NCBI GenBank assembly: GCA_016928455.1
Contig: JAFGKP010000006.1
Coordinates: 1 to 8,976, forward strand
DNA: 8,976 nt
Direction: 5' to 3'
From: Methanomicrobia archaeon
GTDB lineage: Archaea > Halobacteriota > Syntropharchaeia > Alkanophagales > Methanospirareceae
The notes below the pieces were generated by a model. It searched no databases. It saw only the letters and a program-made list of their open reading frames with translations, and was not told the DNA's origin. This document shows positions 1-6,173 of this stretch, one piece after another (position 1 is the stretch's first letter; the number at the start of each line of letters is the position of its first letter). Made by a program: the position numbers and the translations under genes.

Positions 1-528
1 GCCTCAAAGACCGCGAAGAAGATCTATCAGCTGGACGATCTGATTGGGATCACGACGGCTGGTGTTGTGGGCGATGCGCAGGCGCTCATTCGCGTGATGC
101 GCGTTGAAGGACAGCTCTACAAGATACGACGAGACGAGCCACTGACCGTTCGTGCTGTGGCGACCTTGCTCTCCAATGTGATGAGCGGGAATCGTTATTA
201 TCCGTATATTGTGCAACTTCTGATCGGGGGCATCGACCGAGATGGGGCGCACATATTCTCAATCGATCCGCTCGGCGGCAATACCGAGGAGAAGGAAATC
301 GCCGCCACCGGCTCGGGCTCTCCCATTGCCTATGGTGTGCTGGAGGATCGCTACACCGCCGATTTGTCGGTGGACGCGGGAATTGCTCTCGCGATCCAGG
401 CGGTGCACTCAGCAATGAAACGGGACAGCGCATCGGGCGAGGAGATTGAGGTGATTGTCATAACGAAGGATAAGTATACGGAATTGAGCGAGGAGGAAGT
501 CAAGGAGATAAAAAGCTCGTTGAAGTAA
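1..528 (+). CDS. psmB: 20S proteasome beta subunit, 5'-truncated by window edge
   Basis: Proteolytic subunit of the cytoplasmic archaeal 20S core particle, an N-terminal-threonine hydrolase. The reading frame is open from base 1. An internal GTG at 67 is not the start, because the 22 codons before it already match the family (KKIYQL, TTAG). By comparison with Thermoplasma beta, the first codon is about mature residue 27, so the propeptide, Thr1 and Asp17 lie upstream of the window. The Lys33 equivalent is the second K of AKKIYQ (19-21). Later family signatures are present: VGDAQ, YYPYIVQLLIGGID, the GSGS turn with the Ser129 equivalent, YGVLED, and KRDSASG with the Asp166 (424-426) and Ser169 equivalents. 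The C-terminus ends normally at TAA. fttA follows on the same strand after 175 bases, a neighbour order I recall from euryarchaeal genomes. Identity is very secure; only the missing N-terminus is unseen. Confidence 0.97.
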   Translation, partial: ASKTAKKIYQLDDLIGITTAGVVGDAQALIRVMRVEGQLYKIRRDEPLTVRAVATLLSNVMSGNRYYPYIVQLLIGGIDRDGAHIFSIDPLGGNTEEKEIAATGSGSPIAYGVLEDRYTADLSVDAGIALAIQAVHSAMKRDSASGEEIEVIVITKDKYTELSEEEVKEIKSSLK

Positions 529-544
529 TTCATCCTTTCGTTTG
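529..544 (+). terminator. pyrimidine-rich stretch after psmB
   Basis: Directly after the psmB stop the plus strand is pyrimidine-rich (TTCATCCTTTCGTTTG). Archaeal termination, including FttA-dependent termination, favours U-rich RNA, so this may give partial 3' ends before fttA. There is no long T-run, so it is weak evidence. Confidence 0.25.
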
Positions 545-567
545 ACCGCGTAGCGTGAGGAATTTTG

Positions 568-594
568 CACCACACTCGAATCGAGCACGTGGTG
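568..594 (+). other. hairpin in the psmB-fttA gap
   Basis: CACCAC (568-573) pairs perfectly with GTGGTG (589-594), and CTCG (575-578) pairs with CGAG (582-585) around an AAT loop. The two stems are separated by an asymmetric internal loop (A on one side, CAC on the other). Ten base pairs in total, 39 bases downstream of the psmB stop and 16 bases before a mini-ORF. It may be an mRNA processing, stability or termination element. The role is inferred; the pairing is seen. Confidence 0.4.
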
Positions 595-609
595 GACGTT
601 AAGAGGAGC

Positions 610-684
610 ATGGATCCAAACGGACAGTCCTACGAGCGACTTAAACGTGAGCGCTTAGAAGAGAGCGTAACCGGGAAGTTATAG
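610..684 (+). CDS. possible 24-aa leader or mini-ORF upstream of fttA
   Basis: An ATG at 610 opens 24 codons ending at TAG (682-684); the product is acidic/basic (MDPNGQSYERLKRERL, then 8 more residues). A Shine-Dalgarno-like AAGAGGAG lies immediately before it, at 601-608, which is rather close to the ATG. Its stop codon overlaps the TAGGAG that is the best ribosome-binding sequence upstream of fttA, an arrangement that would allow translational coupling. It is not in frame with fttA and is not needed to complete the fttA N-terminus. The reading frame is too short to judge by composition, so it may be chance. Confidence 0.25.
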   Translation: MDPNGQSYERLKRERLEESVTGKL

Positions 685-703
685 GAGACGATCGTTAGAT
701 ACA

Positions 704-2590
704 ATGACAGCAGAAGAGACGCTTTTAGACTTAAAGCGGCGAATCGTTGAACTCCTGCCGACGGGCGTGAAGATAACGAACGTGGAGTTCGAGGGCCCTG
801 AGTTGGTGATCTATACTGAGGACACACAGGCCTTCGTGGACGACGGCGCGATTGTTCGTACGCTGGCGAAGGAATTGAAGAAGCGAATCTCGGTCCGGCC
901 GAGTAGCACGATTTTGATGGAGCCGGAGAAGGCAACGAAGGTCATCCATGATATTGTTCCCGAAGAGGGCGGGATAAAGGATATTTATTTTAATATGGAC
1001 ACGGCAGAGGTGATCATCGAGGCGGAGAAGCCTGGATTGGTCATCGGGACGCATGGCACGACCTTACGCGAGGTGGCAAAGGAGATCGGATGGCGGCCAA
1101 ACGTTATCAGAGCACCACCGATCCAATCATCAATTATCAAGAGCACACGTCGCTATTTGCGCGAAGAGAGCGAATTCAGAAAGGATTTTCTGAAGCGGGT
1201 GGGCCGGAAGATCTACAGTGAGAAGACGAAAGAAGACGAATGGTTGCGGGTAACGATGCTGGGCGGCTGTCGCGAGGTTGGTCGGAATTCGTTCATGCTC
1301 TCGACACCGGAGACAAAGATCCTGATCGAATGCGGCGTCAGTGTCGGCTCGGAAGGCACGCCGTATCTGTATGCGCCCGAGGCTCTGCCGATAAAGGATC
1401 TTACCGCCGTCGTAATTACCCATGCGCATCTTGATCACTCGGGCCTTGTCCCGCTCCTGTTCATGTACGGCTATGACGGACCGGTGTACATGACGCAGCC
1501 GACGCGCGACCTCATGTCGCTCCTGTTGCTCGATTATCTCGAGGTATCAGCACGAGAGGGGAAGCGAATCCCGTACAAATCAAGCTTCATTCGTGACACC
1601 ATTCGGCATACAATACCGTTGAAATTCGGCGAGGTGACCGATATCGCACCGGATGTCAAACTCACCCTGTACAATGCGGGCCACATACTCGGCTCTTCAA
1701 TTGCGTATTTCCACGCGGGGAAGGGGCTGTACAACATAGCCTTCACGGGCGACATCAAGTATGAGCGCACGTTCCTCTTCGATCCAGCCTTCAACGGCTT
1801 CTCCCGGCTTGAAGCGCTGGTAATAGAGTCCACCTATGGTGGGATGAACGATCTACAGCCCTCGCGTAAAGAAGCGGAGAAGAATCTGAAGGATGAGATC
1901 GCGCATACAATGGAGAAAGGCGGAAAGGTGATTATCCCGGCCTTCGCGGTTGGCCGGTCGCAGGAGGTAATGATCGCACTGGAAGGTATGGACTTAGAGG
2001 TACCGGTGTATTTAGATGGCATGATCTGGGAGGCCTCGGCTGTCCACACGGCCTATCCCGAATACCTGAACAAGACGCTCAAAAACTCGATCTTCCAGGG
2101 CGAAAATCCCTTCTTATCAGACGTTTTTGTTCAGGTTGATGACGCAGATAAGCGCAAGGCGGTAATCGAGGAGAAGGAATCGTCGATCATCCTCTCGACC
2201 TCGGGTATGCTCAATGGCGGACCGGTGCTTGAATATCTCAAAGGCCTGGCGAGTGCAGAGCGGAATAAGCTCATCTTTGTCGGCTATCAGGCGGAAGGTA
2301 CACTTGGCCGGCGGATCCAGAAAGGCTGGAACGAGATGCAATTCGCGAACGGAGGCCGAGTGGATACGACAAAAGTTGAGATGGATATCCGGACCATCGA
2401 TGGCTTCTCCGGTCATTCCGATCGCAACCAATTGATCGAGTTTGTGCGACGGATACGGCCGCTCCCCTCCAAGGTATTATGCATGCACGGCGAGCCGAAC
2501 AAGTGTATCGCGCTGGCCAGCGGGATCCACAAGAAGCTCAACATCGAGACAGCCGCACCTTTGAACCTGGAGACTGTCCGGTTAGTCTGA
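704..2590 (+). CDS. fttA: FttA / aCPSF1: KH-domain beta-CASP termination ribonuclease
   Basis: Homologue of eukaryotic CPSF73 that in archaea cleaves nascent RNA and terminates transcription; it works as a homodimer on RNA polymerase. The 628 residues are close to the usual ~635. Order of domains: an N-terminal KH-like region (1-70), a second KH domain (about 71-140) with GTHG at 115-118, the metallo-beta-lactamase core, the beta-CASP cap (about 385-530), then the core again. Visible catalytic motifs: HAHLDH at 240-245, H327 (NAGH), D350 (TGD), motif A E375 (IESTYGG), motif B H571 (FSGH) and motif C H595 (MHGE). Motif 1, usually Asp in the LLDCG context, is Glu209 here. The ATG at 704 matches the family's N-terminal start. 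The best Shine-Dalgarno (TAGGAG, 682-687) sits a rather long 16 bases upstream. A TTATAG at 679-684 could place a TSS near the ATG, so leaderless expression is possible beside read-through from psmB. Confidence 0.96.
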   Translation: MTAEETLLDLKRRIVELLPTGVKITNVEFEGPELVIYTEDTQAFVDDGAIVRTLAKELKKRISVRPSSTILMEPEKATKVIHDIVPEEGGIKDIYFNMDTAEVIIEAEKPGLVIGTHGTTLREVAKEIGWRPNVIRAPPIQSSIIKSTRRYLREESEFRKDFLKRVGRKIYSEKTKEDEWLRVTMLGGCREVGRNSFMLSTPETKILIECGVSVGSEGTPYLYAPEALPIKDLTAVVITHAHLDHSGLVPLLFMYGYDGPVYMTQPTRDLMSLLLLDYLEVSAREGKRIPYKSSFIRDTIRHTIPLKFGEVTDIAPDVKLTLYNAGHILGSSIAYFHAGKGLYNIAFTGDIKYERTFLFDPAFNGFSRLEALVIESTYGGMNDLQPSRKEAEKNLKDEIAHTMEKGGKVIIPAFAVGRSQEVMIALEGMDLEVPVYLDGMIWEASAVHTAYPEYLNKTLKNSIFQGENPFLSDVFVQVDDADKRKAVIEEKESSIILSTSGMLNGGPVLEYLKGLASAERNKLIFVGYQAEGTLGRRIQKGWNEMQFANGGRVDTTKVEMDIRTIDGFSGHSDRNQLIEFVRRIRPLPSKVLCMHGEPNKCIALASGIHKKLNIETAAPLNLETVRLV

Positions 2591-2596
2591 GCGCGC

Positions 2597-2618
2597 TTTT
2601 TTGCGGTGGACTACCGCA
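2597..2618 (+). terminator. T-tract plus hairpin after fttA
   Basis: Six bases after the fttA stop lies a T6 run (2597-2602), followed by TGCGGT (2602-2607) pairing with ACCGCA (2613-2618) around a 5-base loop. A T-run is the archaeal termination signal; the hairpin comes after it, unlike a bacterial intrinsic terminator. A 3' end of the psmB-fttA transcript here is inferred. Confidence 0.45.
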
Positions 2619-2717
2619 GACAGCATTAAAACAGAGGTTACCGGGTAGTGGTTACTCCTGGCATATTACGCGGTTGCCGTGATATCAGTCAGCGGTACCG
2701 GCGGGTGATGGTGTACA

Positions 2718-2735
2718 TTTTTATACTCCGGAGTA
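2718..2735 (+). promoter_or_regulatory. candidate TATA box overlapped by a 12-bp palindrome
   Basis: The TATA-like TTTTTATA (2718-2725) runs straight into a perfect 12-bp palindrome, TACTCCGGAGTA (2724-2735). The heptamer GTACATT also occurs twice in direct orientation, at 2713-2719 and 2733-2739, exactly 20 bp (two helical turns) apart. If this box is used, the TSS would be near 2748-2751, giving an aroA' leader of about 115 bases, and a dimeric regulator on the palindrome would contact the region bound by TBP/TFB. Sequence symmetry is seen; promoter and operator function are inferred. Confidence 0.45.
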
Positions 2736-2810
2736 CATTACTGCACATCTAAACGCCGCTGCTACGGGCATTGGCGCTGATGCGTGAAGTTCTCTAGGAG
2801 CGTACGTAGA

Positions 2811-2818
2811 TTTAATTG
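2811..2818 (+). promoter_or_regulatory. second candidate TATA box close to aroA'
   Basis: TTTAATTG lies about 50 bases before the aroA' start. It would place a TSS near 2838 and leave a leader of about 25 bases carrying the ribosome-binding sequence. It competes with the TATA-like element at 2718-2725; the sequence alone does not decide between them. Confidence 0.4.
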
Positions 2819-2863
2819 AAAAGGGGAGAAGAGGAAAGGGAGAATTAGAAGAGAAGGGAGAAG
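2818..2863 (+). promoter_or_regulatory. 46-base purine tract with several Shine-Dalgarno-like repeats before aroA'
   Basis: Every base from 2818 to 2863 is A or G except a single TT at 2845-2846. It contains GGGGAG, GAGGAAAGGGAG and AAGGGAG. The last GGAG (2857-2860) ends three bases before the ATG at 2864, and others are 15-40 bases upstream, giving multiple anti-SD matches. This supports the ATG at 2864 as the start. Confidence 0.6.
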
Positions 2864-3688
2864 ATGACGAGTATAAGAGAGCGAATAGAGCAAATGGGAA
2901 TCGGCAAGAGCATCCGAATGGAGCGGATCTTCGATCGGAACAGCGGACGGAGCGTCATTGTGCCGATGGACCATGGCGTGACCGTGGGGCCGATCTACGG
3001 GTTGACTGATATGCGGAACGCGGTGAATGCGGTTGCGGAAGGCGGCGCGAACGCGGTACTGCTGCATAAAGGCATTGTCATAGCAGGGCACAGGGGTTAT
3101 GGTAAGGATATCGGCCTCATCATCCATCTTTCCGCGAGCACGTCGCTGGGGCCTGATCCTTTGAACAAGGTGGTTGTCGCGCAGGTGGACGAGGCGATTC
3201 GACTGGGTGCCGATGCGGTCTCGATGCACGTGAATGTGGGAGCGGATACCGAAGCGGAGATGCTCGAGGCGCTCGGTGCGATGACCATGGTCTGCGAGGA
3301 GTGTGGCATTCCGCTCTTGGCAATGATGTATCCGCGGGGGAAGAAGGTGAAGAACGAGCACGAGCCCGAAATGGTGATGCACGCGGCTCGCGTCGGTGCG
3401 GAACTCGGTGCTGATCTAATAAAGACGAATTATACGGGCGATCCAGACAGCTTTAAAGAGGTGGTGCAGACGTGTCCAGTACCAGTGATCATCGCGGGCG
3501 GGCCGAAGACGAATACAGACGAGGAGCTGATGGAGATGGTGGAGGAGGCGGTCGCTGCGGGTGCTGCGGGGATCTCGATCGGACGAAACGTCTTTCAGCA
3601 TGAGGATCCTGCACGGATGACGCGAGCGCTCAGCAAGATCGTGCACGAGAATTTTACCGCACAAGAAGCTCTGGAAGAGTTGAAATAG
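2864..3688 (+). CDS. aroA': 2-amino-3,7-dideoxy-D-threo-hept-6-ulosonate (ADTH) synthase, AroA'
   Basis: Class I aldolase-fold (TIM barrel) enzyme, cytoplasmic, that joins L-aspartate 4-semialdehyde with 6-deoxy-5-ketofructose 1-phosphate to make ADTH. This is the first step of the archaeal route to 3-dehydroquinate that replaces DAHP synthase. Length is 274 residues against 273 for Methanocaldococcus MJ0400. Visible family features: RMERIFDR, VIVPMDHG with Asp36, MYPRG with Tyr156, DLIKTNY with the Schiff-base Lys187, the phosphate-binding AGGPK (211-215), and ISIGRNVFQ near the end. D36, Y156 and K187 each sit three residues after the MJ0400 residues I recall as catalytic (D33, Y153, K184). 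Fructose-bisphosphate aldolase homologues (DhnA-type) are the main alternative, but the downstream AroB' gene settles the role. The start is supported by the purine-rich ribosome-binding tract just upstream. Confidence 0.94.
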   Translation: MTSIRERIEQMGIGKSIRMERIFDRNSGRSVIVPMDHGVTVGPIYGLTDMRNAVNAVAEGGANAVLLHKGIVIAGHRGYGKDIGLIIHLSASTSLGPDPLNKVVVAQVDEAIRLGADAVSMHVNVGADTEAEMLEALGAMTMVCEECGIPLLAMMYPRGKKVKNEHEPEMVMHAARVGAELGADLIKTNYTGDPDSFKEVVQTCPVPVIIAGGPKTNTDEELMEMVEEAVAAGAAGISIGRNVFQHEDPARMTRALSKIVHENFTAQEALEELK

Positions 3689-3714
3689 TCGTTCACCGTG
3701 GGATACATCTTTTG

Positions 3715-3729
3715 GTAGTAGTGTACTAC
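3715..3729 (+). other. small inverted repeat just before aroB'
   Basis: GTAGT (3715-3719) and ACTAC (3725-3729) form a 5-bp stem with a 5-base loop that ends two bases before the ATG at 3732. No Shine-Dalgarno sequence is present here. A start at the next in-frame ATG (3750) would leave the hairpin in the leader. Could be chance. Confidence 0.25.
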
Positions 3730-3731
3730 GT

Positions 3732-4919
3732 ATGAAGAATCAAAGGGCGATGACCGAGAAGAAGAAAGAGGTATGGATCAAGGCAGATGCGGATGTCGGT
3801 GCGTGGACTGCCCGCAAGGCGCGAATTACCGCGAGTTTAGAAAGCGGCGTTGATGTGGTGCTCATTGAGCCAGAGGACATTGCAAAGGTGCGAGAACTCG
3901 GACGAATCAGGATAGCAGCCTTCGTCAAGGACGCGGAACCGTCAGAAGGTGCGGATATACTGGTCTTTGGTAAAAGGAGTGAAGGCGATGGCACCATACC
4001 GATCCCCGCGGATTTAGCTGAATCCCGCGTTTACAGCGCGCTTACGGCGGCCGGTGGTAAGACGCCCACGGCGGGCTACGTGGAGCTGCGCGGTAAGGCT
4101 TACGAGCGTTTTGCCGTTGCGCTTGCGGAGGAGAGCACGTACGTCGTGGTAATCGGGAAGGATTGGAAGATTATTCCGCTAGAGAATATCATTGCGGAAC
4201 TGCAGCGGAAAGAGGCACAGGTGATCGCGGGGGTGCAGAGCGCGGAAGAAGCGCGAACCGCACTGGAAACGCTGGAGCACGGTGCCGACGGTGTTCTGCT
4301 CGATACGGACGATGTCTCCGCGATAAAGCGCGCGGTAGAGATACGCGCTGCGAGCGCTACAGCCACGATTCCACTCACCACGGCGTGCGTTACCAGGGTC
4401 GCGGAGCTCGAGATGGGTGATCGGGTCTGCGTGGATACCTGCTCATTGATGGTACGTGGCGAGGGCATGCTCGTGGGCTCGCAGTCGTTTGTGCTCTTTC
4501 TGGTGCATTCGGAATCAGAAGAGAGCCCGTACGTAGCAGCGCGACCGTTCAGAGTGAATGCGGGCGCGGTCTACGCATATATTTATGTGGGCGAGAAGAC
4601 GAAGTATCTCGCCGAGTTGAAGTCGGGAGATGACGTGGTAATCGTGAATTCGTTGGGCACGACGCGAAGAGCGGTTGTCGGCCGCGTCAAGATCGAGAAA
4701 CGGCCGCTGATGCTTGTCGAGGCCGAAGTTGAGGCGGGAGAGGGCAAGCCACGGCACTGCAGCATCATTCTCCAGAACGCCGAGACGATCAAATTGATGG
4801 GCAGGGAGAAGCCGATCTCAGTTGTTGATTTGAAACCTGGCAACGAGGTGCTCGTTTACGTTACAGATGCAGCACGGCACTTCGGCATGGCAGTCGAGGA
4901 GATGGTAATCGAGCGGTAA
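3732..4919 (+). CDS. aroB': 3-dehydroquinate synthase type II, AroB'
   Basis: NAD-dependent enzyme that oxidatively deaminates and cyclises ADTH to 3-dehydroquinate, the second step after AroA'; cytoplasmic. It is the archaeal MJ1249 family, unrelated to the bacterial AroB fold. Recognisable blocks: WKIIPLENIIAEL (145-157), HGADGVLLD (183-191), GDRVCVDTCSLM (229-240), GEGMLVGS (243-250), FLVHSE (256-261), SPYVAARPFRVNAGAV (265-280), VGRVKIEKRPL (316-326), ILQNAETIKL and ISVVDLKPG (362-370), ARHFGM near the end. It has 395 residues against about 361 in MJ1249; extra length lies in the N-terminal half (around 65-120) and a short N-terminal tail. The ATG at 3750 (Met7), behind AAAGGG, is a plausible alternative start. 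The 43-base gap from aroA' and the consecutive reactions imply one operon. Confidence 0.95.
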   Translation: MKNQRAMTEKKKEVWIKADADVGAWTARKARITASLESGVDVVLIEPEDIAKVRELGRIRIAAFVKDAEPSEGADILVFGKRSEGDGTIPIPADLAESRVYSALTAAGGKTPTAGYVELRGKAYERFAVALAEESTYVVVIGKDWKIIPLENIIAELQRKEAQVIAGVQSAEEARTALETLEHGADGVLLDTDDVSAIKRAVEIRAASATATIPLTTACVTRVAELEMGDRVCVDTCSLMVRGEGMLVGSQSFVLFLVHSESEESPYVAARPFRVNAGAVYAYIYVGEKTKYLAELKSGDDVVIVNSLGTTRRAVVGRVKIEKRPLMLVEAEVEAGEGKPRHCSIILQNAETIKLMGREKPISVVDLKPGNEVLVYVTDAARHFGMAVEEMVIER

Positions 4920-4926
4920 GGTACGC

Positions 4927-4931
4927 TTTTT
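4927..4931 (+). terminator. T-run after aroB'
   Basis: A TTTTT run (4927-4931) lies eight bases after the aroB' stop. It is a plausible archaeal terminator for the aro operon at a convergent boundary. Confidence 0.4.
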
Positions 4932-4972
4932 ACTGACTTCTTCTGGTAAGCTGAATTCCAGTACACGAATTG

Positions 4973-5019
4973 GTGAGGGCTCACGGATACGTTACGGCGA
5001 GTGGAGCCGCACTCCCTCA
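4973..5019. repeat. nested inverted repeats in the convergent gap
   Basis: The 120-base gap 4920-5039 holds TGAGGG (4974-4979) pairing with CCCTCA (5014-5019), enclosing GAGTG (4999-5003) / CACTC (5010-5014) with a 6-base loop, and a tight GTGAG-GG-CTCAC repeat at 4973-4984. The stems overlap, so not all can form at once. It lies between two converging genes and could act as a 3'-end structure for either. I do not recognise a tRNA or a known RNA family here. Confidence 0.3.
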
Positions 5020-5039
5020 GACAGGAGCGGGTAGGTTAT

Positions 5040-5228
5040 CTAGGTGTACAGCCCCGGGACGACCCCACCTGTATCCATACTGCCGTAGGGCGGCAGTTCC
5101 TTCTTCTTTATCTCCGAGACTATCTCCTTTATCAAATCCTGATCGCCCTCGATCTCGATCTCCCAATTGCTCAATTTATATCGGAATCGAACCTTTTGTT
5201 GCTCCGATGCTTCTGGCATGCGTACCAC
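5040..5228 (-). CDS. small uncharacterised archaeal protein (59-62 aa)
   Basis: I do not recognise this protein with certainty. It opens with a short charged stretch (MVRMPEASEQQK), then an alternating strand-like segment (VRFRYKLSNWEIEIEGD), an amphipathic helix (QDLIKEIVSEIKKKEL) and a Pro/Gly-rich tail ending PGLYT. The strand-then-acidic-turn-then-helix pattern (IEIEGDxxLIKEI) resembles a short element I associate with uncharacterised archaeal proteins, but I cannot name a family. No membrane segment or cysteine is present. The start could be GTG at 5228 or ATG at 5219. A TATA-like TCTTTTAA on the minus strand (5260-5253) predicts transcription starting at about 5230, which would make the mRNA nearly leaderless for either start. 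The gene lies 116 bases downstream of the HAD gene on the same strand. Its codon-level plausibility and own promoter favour it being real. Confidence 0.6.
   Translation of the reverse strand: MVRMPEASEQQKVRFRYKLSNWEIEIEGDQDLIKEIVSEIKKKELPPYGSMDTGGVVPGLYT
5079..5097. repeat. 7-bp GC-rich hairpin inside the small gene
   Basis: ACTGCCG (5079-5085) and CGGCAGT (5091-5097) are perfectly complementary around a 5-base loop. They lie within the last third of the small minus-strand gene, over the codons for its PPYGS segment. It could protect the short mRNA's 3' region or be coincidental. Confidence 0.35.
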
Positions 5229-5244
5229 CGCTTCACTATAGTTC

Positions 5245-5270
5245 CCCGCGGGTTAAAAGAATTTCCCCTG
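5245..5270 (-). promoter_or_regulatory. promoter of the small minus-strand gene
   Basis: Read on the minus strand, the purine-rich GGGGAAAT (5268-5261; a BRE-like position) precedes TCTTTTAA (5260-5253), a TATA-like box. The 8-bp palindrome CCCGCGGG (5245-5252) comes next. The predicted TSS is near 5230, one or two bases from the GTG start and about ten from the ATG. Function is inferred from spacing only. Confidence 0.45.
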
Positions 5271-5344
5271 CTTGGTTGATCCACCATGACAACCAGAACA
5301 GGGATTTCAGTAATGCCTTCTTAGCGGTGAAGAACTTGCGTTCT

Positions 5345-6139
5345 TTACTTTACTGTATGGAGCGACCGCAAAGCCTGCGGGAGCTCCGCAAGCGAGTCAA
5401 CAACAATTTCGGGACGGATCGCTAAGCTCGCGATATCGCGCTCGGTCGCCGCACCGGTCAATACCAGAGCGGTCTTCATGCCGCCTTCAATCCCCATGCG
5501 GATGTCGGTGGCGAGGTTATCGCCCACGATGAGTATCTCGTGCGGTTGCACGTTAACCATAGTCAGGATAAGCGCACGCATGAACGAGCTCGGCTTGCCG
5601 GTAACGATCGGGTGTTTACCACTTGCCGTTTCGATCGCGGCGACGATGGCGCCCGCACCGGGTTTTATCCCGGTGCTCGTGACCAGGAATGGATCGGTAT
5701 TGGTCGCGATGAAGACAGCACCTTGCAGAATGAATTGAAGCGCGTTGTGCAGCTTGGAGTAAGAGAATGCTTTATCGAGACCGACGAGCACGCAATCGCA
5801 GTCCTCCTCGCAAATCGTCAGATGCTGCTCGCGAAGTTCATCTACCAGCCCTTGCTCGCCAATCACGTACACGCGGCGCTCTGGATACCGATCATGAATA
5901 TACTTTGCAGCCGCATAGCCAGAGGTGATAAGCTGTTGCTCTGCGCACGAAATCCCAAGCTCAGATAACCGGTGCAGAAACTCCTTCCGCGACCGTGTCG
6001 AGTTATTGGTGAGAAAGTAAAGGTCGTACGCTTCGAAGAGTGTGCTGATCGCCTCATCGGCGCCGGGAATGAGGGTTGTCCCGCGATACACCGTGCCGTC
6101 CAGATCGATAACGAGCGCTTTGAGACCGCTGGTATCCAT
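5345..6139 (-). CDS. NagD-like HAD-superfamily phosphatase
   Basis: Cytoplasmic HAD hydrolase of the NagD / p-nitrophenylphosphatase / archaeal phosphoglycolate-phosphatase-like branch (subclass IIA), 264 residues from the chosen ATG at 6139. Motif I is DLDGT with nucleophile Asp12 and acid/base Asp14; motif II is LTNNST with Thr44; motif III is GKPS with Lys182; motif IV is GDNLATD with Asp207 and Asp212. The C2-type cap lies between motifs II and III (about 60-175) and includes VLVGLD and NTDPFL, as in NagD relatives. The frame extends upstream to a TTG at 6190, but those 17 codons overlap the end of the previous gene and do not look like the family N-terminus. It follows the AlkP-superfamily gene by 34 bases, so co-transcription is likely. 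A minus-strand GAATTAA (6173-6167) could also give a leaderless transcript. The substrate cannot be told from sequence; a sugar phosphate or phosphoglycolate is plausible. Confidence 0.9.
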   Translation of the reverse strand: MDTSGLKALVIDLDGTVYRGTTLIPGADEAISTLFEAYDLYFLTNNSTRSRKEFLHRLSELGISCAEQQLITSGYAAAKYIHDRYPERRVYVIGEQGLVDELREQHLTICEEDCDCVLVGLDKAFSYSKLHNALQFILQGAVFIATNTDPFLVTSTGIKPGAGAIVAAIETASGKHPIVTGKPSSFMRALILTMVNVQPHEILIVGDNLATDIRMGIEGGMKTALVLTGAATERDIASLAIRPEIVVDSLAELPQALRSLHTVK

Positions 6140-6173
6140 ATACGTAGACCAAGCGATACAGCCACTTAATTCT

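Noticed and set aside
67..528. GTG at 67 as the psmB start
   Set aside because: The codons from base 1 already match the proteasome beta sequence, including the Lys33 equivalent, so the gene begins before the window.
529..703. tRNA or other structured RNA gene between psmB and fttA
   Set aside because: There is only a single hairpin; no cloverleaf, T-loop or anticodon arm can be drawn.
2770..2800. Possible C/D box small RNA (GCTGATGCGTGA)
   Set aside because: The C-box match is imperfect, and no properly spaced D box or C'/D' pair is visible.
2762..3382. 206-codon open frame on the minus strand opposite aroA'
   Set aside because: It lies antisense to a secure gene. Its product is rich in His and Arg from complementary codons and has no recognisable domain.
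4970..5425. 151-codon open frame on the plus strand across the convergent gap
   Set aside because: It runs antisense through the small gene and into the end of the HAD gene, has no ribosome-binding site, and its low-complexity Ser/Pro/Arg composition is not protein-like.
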